In this document: positions 57,230 to 64,000 of the stretch, in pieces
Layout: the number at the start of each line of letters is the position of its first letter
Numbering within the stretch: the stretch's first letter is position 1
DNA from: Eutreptiella sp. 'Long Island Sound 2002'
Taxonomy: Eukaryota; Euglenozoa; Euglenophyceae; Eutreptiales; Eutreptiaceae
Direction: 5' to 3'
NCBI GenBank assembly: GCA_964036045.1
Contig: OZ038381.1
Span: 68,572,242-68,636,241, forward strand
Length of the DNA: 64,000 nt
The notes under the pieces: model-generated
Database searches by the model: none
What the model saw: only the letters and a program-made list of their open reading frames with translations
Told to the model about the DNA's origin: nothing
Position numbers and translations under genes: made by a program

Positions 57230-58393
57230 GCGTCGCCTCACATCCCAAGGCAGCCCTTACACCACCTACCGCTAGCACTCGTGGTGTTGTGCCGGCACCG
57301 CCTTCCTTCGCTCGTCTTCTGCGCCACTATCACGTACAAACATCGTTATGAGATCAAATCAGGGTCATCTTCGAGTTCTAGATCCCATAGGAGTTCCCAC
57401 TTGCGGCAACCGGGAAGGCCTGAGTGAGGCGCGTATGTGCCCGTAGCGCGCTTTGCGGAATAGGTTCAAAATAGTTGAGGGCGAGAAATTTTTTGAAATT
57501 ACCAAGAACGAGTGGGTCTGCACCATGCAGGATTCTATAGGGCCCTGCAAGACCTGCACATTCTGCTGGGAGTTGGTTCGCGACTGGGTCTCGAGGTGTC
57601 CCAATCTTGAATGACGTGATGCGCAGGCATGCCCGGAGCTGCGGTTGGAGTTTTTCGCCTTGCTAGCAATAAAGCAATCGGCCTCGCCCTGCGCCTAGAA
57701 ATCAATCAACTTGGGGGGGGGATCACAGAACTTTGGAGAGAGCTGAGGGATACACACCCCGCTGACAGTGTCTAGGTCTGCCTCGTCAATCCATGGCGCC
57801 CGGGTATAAGAACCTCGTATGGGTCGCACTTACGAGGTTTCGCCTTCTTCCACGGCAAGGGGGCGGCAGAGGACACACATCACTTGGCGGAGGATATCCT
57901 CCTCCTCCTCTTCCAATCGGCCTACCGCCCTTGGAGACGTCGGGGTGCGGTCTCGGCTTTGCATGCGGTTTGGGTCTTGGGAGGGATATCCCCTCTTTGG
58001 TGGGAGCACCTCTGGCGTCCAGCCAAGTTGCCGGTGGCTGCCCTTGGGGACAGGCCCCCATCTCTTGCAGCCCACGCGCGAACCATGTCAACAGCTAGAG
58101 AACTGGGGTGTCTTCGCAGCATCAGCATGGTCCCTCTCCAGCCTCTGCAGGGTCAGTGAGATCGCGTTTGTCTGGCGATCAGGCTTCCGGTCCAAGGTGG
58201 TGGTATTTTGGGGCCTCAAAAGGGATTTAAGATGGGTCTCCTGGGGCATCGGCATATTTCTGCGCAAATGGGCACATTGGGTGTGACTTTCATTACCTGG
58301 GCATGAAGTATTGGTCTCCTCCGCGTTGGTTCTAGAAGAAGGGATTGCCCGACTGCTATAATGTAGCCCCTACGCCGACTACCGCTAGCACTC

Positions 58394-58843
58394 GTGGTGC
58401 CGGGTCGGCATCGCCTTCCTTCGTTCTCGGGGGCTCCCTGGGCGCTACTTGTGCTGGTGGGGGAAATGCGCCAGCGTGTGTATAGCCCTCTTCTACGCGT
58501 TGGCGCCCGGGGCCTTCGCGTTCCACAATCAGGCCCGTCTTCCGTGACCCACAAGTTCGGGCTTCAGGTAGCTGAGCACAAGTACAACAGCTTTTTGGCC
58601 CTCATCGAAACGCGAGTTCGAGGGCAGTCAAATCCGTCACGCACGGTGGCTTCCAACAATGAGACCTCCTGTGTAGTGCCAAGTGCCCCTTAGAAGCCCG
58701 GCACTCACCCTCAAGGTTTGTCGGGCCCATTGTATCCACTTTAGCCCAGAGAGATCACCTAGCGCGCAGATCCATCGACCTTTCAGGCCACAGATCCAAA
58801 CTTGATGTCGTCTTCCGCCTCCAAGTTCAGTGGCACGGTCTGA
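58394..58843 (+). CDS. hypothetical protein, TAG at 58691, 58742 and 58760
   Basis: The frame begins in the last array unit and continues in unique sequence: VYSPLLRVGARGLRVPQSGP, THKFGLQVAEHKYNSFLALI, ETRVRGQSNPSRTVASNNET, CVVPSAP-TAG-KPGTHPQGLSGPLYPL-TAG-PREIT-TAG-RADPSTFQATDP, to TGA 58841. No family recognised. Between 58844 and 59590 I see no gene; short ORFs only. Confidence 0.35.
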
Positions 58844-59590
58844 AATCGGAGCAGGGCGAGCGCAACTCCGCGAGGAGGAAGCTGTCGGTTTGGACCCCTT
58901 TAGCTGTGGGCTCGTGGACGAGGGGCTGGAACTAATGCTGGACTGATGACGGTGGCGGCGCTGGCCGGATCACGTCCCCGAAGGCTTTGGAGTGGCCCCC
59001 GCAAATCAAAGGCTCATGAGATAGTGCATCCGATTGTTATTGATAAAGGGTAGGAGGGTAGCAGAGGACTTTGGGGGTTCATGATTTTTTTCCAGTCTGT
59101 GATTTCAGCTCTTGAAAGCCTCGGAAGCGGGTGTCTCGTTGTTTGTTTTCCCCGAATCCGCCTCCCCGAAACTTGTTCTTGTCGGGCTCAGCCTCGAGAT
59201 ATTTGAACGAGGCATCGGCCCTATTGGCGAGATCCGTATTCAAAATTTATTTGGCGCACAGTAGCCCCTTACGATGTCTTTTCTATTTCACAGCGAGTTT
59301 TGCCTTATATCGGGGCTAAATCCCCTGAGGGTTTGATGATGGCACGCGCACTCGTGCGCGATGGCATTTTTAAAATGTGCCCTCCCCCCCAACAGCTGGC
59401 TTTTTCCGCTTCCCGAGAAAAGTGAAAGAGCTTCTATTATAGTCCATTCAGTTAAATTCAATGGAGAGCAGTCACGATGGCTGCCGTCTTTTAGCCTACC
59501 GGTGGTGGAATATTTGGCGATACTTGTTGAATGGCATTTCCTCCAATAAATCTTCGGGTAATTTTGCTTTTCAAGACGGTTTGTGTGTGA

Positions 59591-60046
59591 TTGCCTTTGC
59601 GACCCTTTTCTGGACTGCATGACCTATGTATGGAGGTGGTTCCGGGAGAACCCCTGCTAGCCTGCCATGTAGATTTAAAAAATGCCTCCTGGTATTTGCG
59701 CCTCCCCAATGAATTCAAGCAAACCTATGCGGTTGAAATTGATGGGGATATGTTTGCGTTCGATTGCCTCCCCTTTGGATGGCAATTTTCGCCCCCCCCC
59801 CCCCCTCTGCGAGACCGTCCGGGGTTTTTCCTAAACAAATTCAATTTGGTCTTGGTTTCGGTCCTGCATTACCTGGACGATTTCCACTTTGTGGGGTATG
59901 GAGCGGACAACGTGCCGGGTGTGGTGCCGCAGTTGTGCGTCCTATTGAGGGAAAAGGGGCCCAGCATCAGCCCCAAGAGCGTCTTGGACCCAGCACCTTC
60001 TATTGTGTGGCCTGGACAGCACCACAGTCCATCGCGGATGGTTTAG
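59591..60046 (+). pseudogene. second DIRS-like reverse transcriptase fragment
   Basis: Frame 2: PGEPLLACHVDLKNASWYLR (motif A Asp at 59672), GDMFAFDCLPFGWQFSP (motif B, 59771), a 12-C run, then VLVSVLHYLDDFHFVGYG (motif C YLDD, 59870-59881) and GPSISPKSVLDPAPSIVW. The poly-C has destroyed the segment between B and C. Same RT class as 33168-33755 but a different lineage by sequence. Confidence 0.65.
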
Positions 60047-60049
60047 GGG

Positions 60050-60720
60050 ATCTTTTTTGTTCCAAAACAAGGGGCAACCTTGGGATGTGTGTGGCTCAAG
60101 GTGTCATTGCTTCCGCCCTGTTGAAAGTCTGCAAGTCAAGTGATTGGCCGCATCTCCATGGCCTTAATTGGAGGTGGGTTGCTGCCCTTTCCTTGCGGGC
60201 TAGTGGTCCCACTTGATGTGGGCAGCTTCCTACCTTGCCTCCGCGACCCCAAAACTGGTCTACACTTTTCTTCTTTGTCTTGTGATGTCCCGCGAAGGGC
60301 AATCCCCCCACCCCCTCATGATGGCTTCTTCGGCGGGGCGAGGATTAATTTTCACCGACGTTGCCTTCGACAAGGATCATTTCAAGGTTGGGAGTCGGGG
60401 GCCTGCTTTGGGGGGCCCTGTCCTTCGCTGCCATCCTAACGTTGCAACCCAGCGGGAGGCTAAATTGAATGGTCTGGTGCAGGGGTTTCGCCTAATAGTA
60501 AATGTCAGTTCCCCGATTTTTTCGACCGGTGGGTGGCAATGCTTCCCCATAGGCAAACGGCATATATGAAGGCGAACTCGGGCTTTTTAAGGCACAACGG
60601 AAATCTGCGCCAGGTTTTTTCCCCTTCTCGAGTGCACGCCGGCGTCGGTCTTTTTGGACTCGGTTCCTAGGGATGTCAATCTAGCGGATTCCTTTTCAAG
60701 TATCAATGGTGCCTTCAAGG
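60050..60720 (+). pseudogene. DIRS-like RNase H remnant
   Basis: Frame 3 from about 60315 gives GRGLIFTDVAFDKDHFKVGS (first Asp present) and QREAKLNGLVQGFRLIVN, where an AEL box would be expected and Lys replaces the Glu. Another frame near 60655-60700 gives SVPRDVNLADSFSS, matching the NPADPPSR-type end of this RNase H class. Several frame changes; not functional. Confidence 0.5.
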
Positions 60721-60896
60721 GCTGCTTTGCAGTCCGCACGGTCCGCTAGCTGTGACAAGTTCTTGGCCCTACGATCCTTTCGGAGCGTGCCCTCCCCTGT
60801 TTGGGTCATGAGTTTCCCGAAGTTAAGGTCGGCCATGTCTTCGCAAATGTAGTGGTGTCCTGATTTTGTGAGCGCCACCTCTTGACATGGATAGCG

Positions 60897-61560
60897 AAGA
60901 CCGCACATCAGGACGTCGTATAGCTTGTGAAGTGTTTTGTTTTGCATGTGCAACTTTTGTTACCCCAACAACACTAGTTGTACCGCCTAAATCATTTTGT
61001 CGTCGTTTCTCCTTGTTGTACTCATCAAACCTTTTAAATCATAACAAGGTCCACCTGCCCACCCAACGTGGGGGGGGGGGTCAGTGGCCCTCCCTTCCGC
61101 CCAAAGAGAAGTGTTGTATCTATGGATGTTTCCACATCTTCTGACATTATGGTAGTTCGGACCAAGACATCATAGGGCTTGTGAAGTGTTTTGTTTTGCA
61201 TGTGCAACCCATGGGGAGCCATGAAGCTAATGGATCTAATAGATGATTGCAAAATCAGCCACCAAGGGGTTTATTCCTCAAAACAAATTTCTTGCGAGGT
61301 GGATTTGCAATAGAATTTCCACACATTAGCCCCCCGGTAGGGCCAACCGTTGAGGCTGGCATCGGCTGGCTCCAAAATGGTGATTCGTGGATGACCTCTG
61401 CCAACGCACCCGTGGCCGGTTGTTGGGCGATAGTTTGATGACAATGGGAGCATGCATAGGCCCATGTAAGGCATGATTCTTGACGGTTGTGATGGATGAT
61501 TGAGAAATCGGCCAATAGGGAGTTCATTGCTTGGGATATATTCCTTGTAAGGAGGATTTG
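60897..61560 (+). repeat. diverged tandem repeat, period about 255 bp
   Basis: GCTTGTGAAGTGTTTTGTTT GCATGTGCAAC (two adjoining blocks) occurs at about 60923 and 61178. GGAGGATTTGCG/GGTGGATTTGCA with a preceding CTTG(C/T)(G/A)AGG occurs at about 61295 and 61550, continuing the same period. No ORF. Confidence 0.65.
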
Positions 61561-62211
61561 CGAAGGCAACATACTTTGGAATCACTGAGTGTCAACCGAT
61601 TCCAAAAACGTCTTGTACCGTAGTGACCTGCACTCGTCTAGAGCTGACCCATTTTGGCGTTAGGTTGGTGTGCAAACACTTTTTAGATTCACAATCTAAA
61701 ATCGTGCCCTTGGTTTGGGACCGTAGGAAGGATGGTGATGGTGCACCGGCAAAAGACCAAACAAACAGATTATAAACAAATTCGCTAAACGGCCTTTAGC
61801 GTTGTGTCCGGGCTAGTCTAGAATTAATGCATTTTGATGTCTAGTTGTTGTGAAAGTGTGTTTGAGCCTCAGAATGTAAATGATGACTTCAAATGGGTGA
61901 TGGATGATTTACGATCATTATGATGGATGACCCTTAAATCGGAAATCTAGAATCTGGATTACTTCCAAAATATCACCCATGTCATTGTATGCGTTGTATT
62001 GTAGAGTGTTTGGCGTTGGGTTGGTGTGACACTGAATTTTGATTGAAGCTTGCGATAGCAGGATGAATGATGACGACAAACACCACGAAAGTAGAGATGT
62101 GCAATTTGCACTAATTTAAAAGATGTACCAATCTGGTTGTGTCTACAGTATTCTATAGTTAAATTGTTGTGACGTGGGTTTGCTGTGAATATTTTTTTGG
62201 CCTATAAATCT
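61561..62211. other. no convincing gene
   Basis: AT-richer unique-looking sequence; a weak internal similarity (GTTGGTGTG near 61662 and 62018) is all I see. Confidence 0.5.
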
Positions 62212-63234
62212 AAACTGGTCCCCAACACCAACACAGCAATTCAACTATGTGCCGGCATGGTATACCAAACCCACACCACGGCTAGTCAACCCCAATCCAG
62301 CCAGCTTTGTTCCTTAGGGCCACGTACGGTTTGTCCGCAAGGAACATAGACGGTGGCAATCTAGGAAACAAGGCCAAGAGTCCCTGCACCTCCATCGGCG
62401 AGCATGACGTACCGTGCGGGAATAGCAAACGTACCACACCCACCTTTTGGTGGCACGTTGCCTTGACTGTTGTGCCCTCATGCCTCACTGCTACACGGGG
62501 CGCAGCTGACAGCACATTACGTCGTTGTGCCCTGGCTCCAACGTTGCCGCCATGGCATGTTGCGCCCACATCATATGTTTATCTTGGCAACAACTTTCGC
62601 AGCAACAAGCAAGCGTGCCTCACGGCCAGGCGATGAGCCACCAATTGGCACCTATGTCTCAAACAGCACACGACCTTCACGTGCCCCTCATCGAAATTTT
62701 TCCCCCAATGTGTTGTATGCTTAAAGATGGGAGAACCAAACACCTGTGCCAACAATGTCCAAGCGCCAACAAAATATGCATCCATCAATTGGGCCTGCTT
62801 GGGCAGGCACCGTCGCACTACGCAGCGGTACCAATGCGACGCCATGCCATGAACTTTCGATGAGAAAGCGACCAATGGGTCTAAGTACCCACATATCATT
62901 ATCTTCGTAACTCTAGATAGCTTTTGCCAGTATGGTGTGGTGATTGCCTGCCACAGTAGGACTGGCATCTACATTTTATGTACATGAGCTATGGGGGTGC
63001 GCCAGGTGCCTTGACATTGAGGGATCCAATGTATCGGAAACGTGGGTCAACCAAGTTTGCAGAACCATCTTGAGTACGCGTGAACTCTTCAAGCCAATCC
63101 CACCCCAAAATATCAACGTCTGCCCGTGATTTAAGAGGATACAATGGTCGATAACGATGGTGATAATGATCTATGGGCCCAAAATGGAAGACTACCGAAT
63201 CTAAACAAATGCCGTAGACCACACAAGCCCACAA
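62212..63234 (-). CDS. possible minus-strand retroelement protein fragments
   Basis: Frame from 63234: RPLYPLKSRADVDILGWDWL, EEFTRTQDGSANLVDPRFRY, APGAPP-TAG-LMYIKCRCQ, to TGA near 62895. The DILGxDWL text resembles the C-terminal part of retroviral-type aspartic proteases in LTR elements. A second frame (62968 down) reads SSKVHGMASHWYRCVVRRCL, CLLLRKLLPR-TAA-TYDVGATCHGG, NKAGWIGVD-TAG-PWCGFGIPCRH. The plus strand is also open here, so confidence is low. Confidence 0.3.
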
Positions 63235-63694
63235 AATGTTGTAACGCTACATTCTGAAATCGTGTAGTTGATTGGTTGATGATGCTGCATGATTGCAAAA
63301 TGGGGAATGCTCAATATGAATTTGCTTGAGAAGCCACATGTACGGTTGTGTGTGCAATATTCCAAAGTCCGCTCATGTTGTAGTTGGTTTGGTCCAAAAG
63401 TGAGTTGTGGGGCATCGGGTGGTGCTCTTAATTGAGCCTTTTATAAGGTGTCCAGCGGAGGTTCAAATTTTCATATGCGCTAAGAATGATTCATGCTACA
63501 CTCTTGGAACACAACAACATGCTTTGTGCATGTCATGGACGGCCATTTTTGTTGCGCAGTACGAAAGCTGATGTGTTGTTAAAGGTCACAATACACCCCA
63601 AAACAGAGTTTACAGGGGCAATTGTAGGGCCTTTATAGCTTTGCCGCTTGAACCTACATTCAGGGATTCACGGTAGGGATTTGCCAAATTTTCC

Positions 63695-64000
63695 ATGCAT
63701 TCCTCCATATTTGGTCTAAGAATAGTTTTATATTTGGTTGATCACACCCCGCCCTACCCCTCGATGTTGGTCCAAATGGAAAATTCGCCAATGCCTACCT
63801 TCGTTCCATTCCTCCTCACACAAGAGCGAACTACATCCATCAACATGAAAGGAGTCAATTGGTTCGCCAAAGCCCAAGTGGAGGTGCTCGACAGAATTGA
63901 GGAAGTTGGAGTGGACACACAGGAGTGTCTCAGATAGCTCACGGGGGCTAGTGCTCTTGCAGGAGATGGTTGTATCCTGTTCAGGGCAATATTGGCCTAC
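63695..64000 (+). CDS. hypothetical protein, 3' partial, TAG at 63935
   Basis: Frame 2 from about 63695: MENSPMPTFVPFLLTQERTT, NWFAKAQVEVLDRIEEVGVD, TQECLR-TAG-LTGASALAGDGCILFRAI, running off the window edge. The amphipathic helix before the TAG reads on naturally with Gln. No family recognised. From 63235 to 63694 nothing is visible. Confidence 0.3.

Larger units (their letters stand above)
54495..57247 (+). mobile_element. 2.75-kb insertion with 9-bp target-site duplication (5'-truncated retroelement)
   Basis: AGGCAGCCC occurs at 54486-54494 and again at 57248-57256; removing what lies between restores array unit 5 to normal length. The insertion starts abruptly inside an RNase H domain, contains a second ORF, a tRNA-like A/B-box segment, a GA-rich tract and two 207-bp tandem units at its 3' end. 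A variable-length target duplication with a truncated 5' end is the usual signature of target-primed LINE insertion. No poly-A tail is seen at the 3' end. Confidence 0.8.
48421..58430 (+). repeat. tandem array of six ~1.1-kb units with two later insertions
   Basis: The landmark CTCGTCTTCTCCGCCAC (or close variants) recurs at 48421, 49533, 50641, 51752, 53463 and 57311. Subtracting the 629-bp insertion in unit 4 and the 2753-bp insertion in unit 5 leaves every unit at about 1.08-1.11 kb. Each unit carries GGCCCTACAAGAC, a conserved TGA after CCCxATCTTGAA, CACACCCCGCTGACAGTGTC, ATGGCGCCCGGGTACAAGAA, CGGCCGAAGCATGTCAAC and AAGGTGGTGGCTTTTTGGGG. Coding-like text (NEWVHTTEDPIGPYKTY; AHPADSVHACLVNPWR) is shared but interrupted by TGA in all copies, so the amplified unit was probably already non-coding or partial. 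Divergence suggests an old array. Confidence 0.9.

Noticed and set aside
48421-58430. UAG residue identity inferred from the six array units
   Set aside because: TAG columns align with Trp, Tyr, Leu or Glu codons one mutation away, and all units share an in-frame TGA, so the units are non-coding and uninformative.
2367-64000. RIP-like or CHG-methylation decay as the main cause of in-frame TAG
   Set aside because: Kept as an alternative, not adopted. CpG-type decay should give more TGA (from CGA) than TAG, the sequence is still GC- and CpG-rich, and TAG-containing frames such as 55086-55943 have no other lesion. Sites in the 1.1-kb array where TAG aligns with TGG or TAC in sister units do look like decay.

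Overview
This is eukaryotic nuclear DNA made almost entirely of mobile elements and repeats: LINE, DIRS-like and Penelope-like retroelement remnants, a long-TIR DNA transposon, tandem arrays, a (TA)138 tract and many poly-C/poly-G runs. There are no bacterial operons, no CRISPR array and no rRNA. Nearly every recognisable protein frame is cut by in-frame TAG (about 50 by hand count) and some TAA (about 7), while real-looking ends are nearly always TGA. Reading UAR as glutamine joins dozens of short ORFs, on both strands and in unrelated element families, into long sensible proteins. A nuclear code with UAR = Gln and UGA as the only stop is established in ulvophycean green algae (Dasycladales, Cladophorales, Trentepohliales), ciliates, oxymonads and diplomonads. 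The GC-rich, repeat-laden sequence makes a large-genome ulvophycean-type alga my best guess; this is inference. CDS coordinates below use that reading (open frames between TGAs) unless stated; introns and true starts are mostly unresolved.

Layout. 0-6.3 kb: a LINE endonuclease fragment cut by (TA)n, short direct repeats, a transposase-like gene, and copy A of a 1.7-kb dispersed repeat. 6.3-13.4 kb: a minus-strand CCCH zinc-finger protein and plus-strand frame-broken ORFs. 13.4-25.5 kb: a LINE whose endonuclease domain is split by an inserted 6.5-kb DNA transposon (14.1-20.6 kb). That transposon has ~190-bp inverted ends built from an 11-bp motif, two internal palindromes and three genes, one transposase-like. 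25.5-29.4 kb: unassigned reading frames and an 82-bp minisatellite. 29.4-31.2 kb: copy B of the dispersed repeat. 32.4-35.4 kb: a decayed DIRS-like element. 36.3-37.5 kb: a Penelope-like reverse transcriptase, followed by four near-identical 243-bp tandem units. 39-41 kb: a decayed unknown protein. 42-46.4 kb: the best candidates for host exons, mixed with diverged repeats. 47.6-58.4 kb: a gag-like gene leading into six tandem ~1.1-kb units, interrupted by a 629-bp TIR insertion and by a 2.75-kb insertion flanked by a 9-bp target-site duplication, which carries an RNase H ORF and a second ORF overlapping as ATGA. 59.6-60.7 kb: a second DIRS-like fragment. 60.9-64 kb: mostly non-coding, with a possible minus-strand retroelement piece and a partial plus-strand ORF at the edge.

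The genes do not form a pathway. They record successive insertions: LINE, then DNA transposon inside it; tandem array, then two later insertions inside that.
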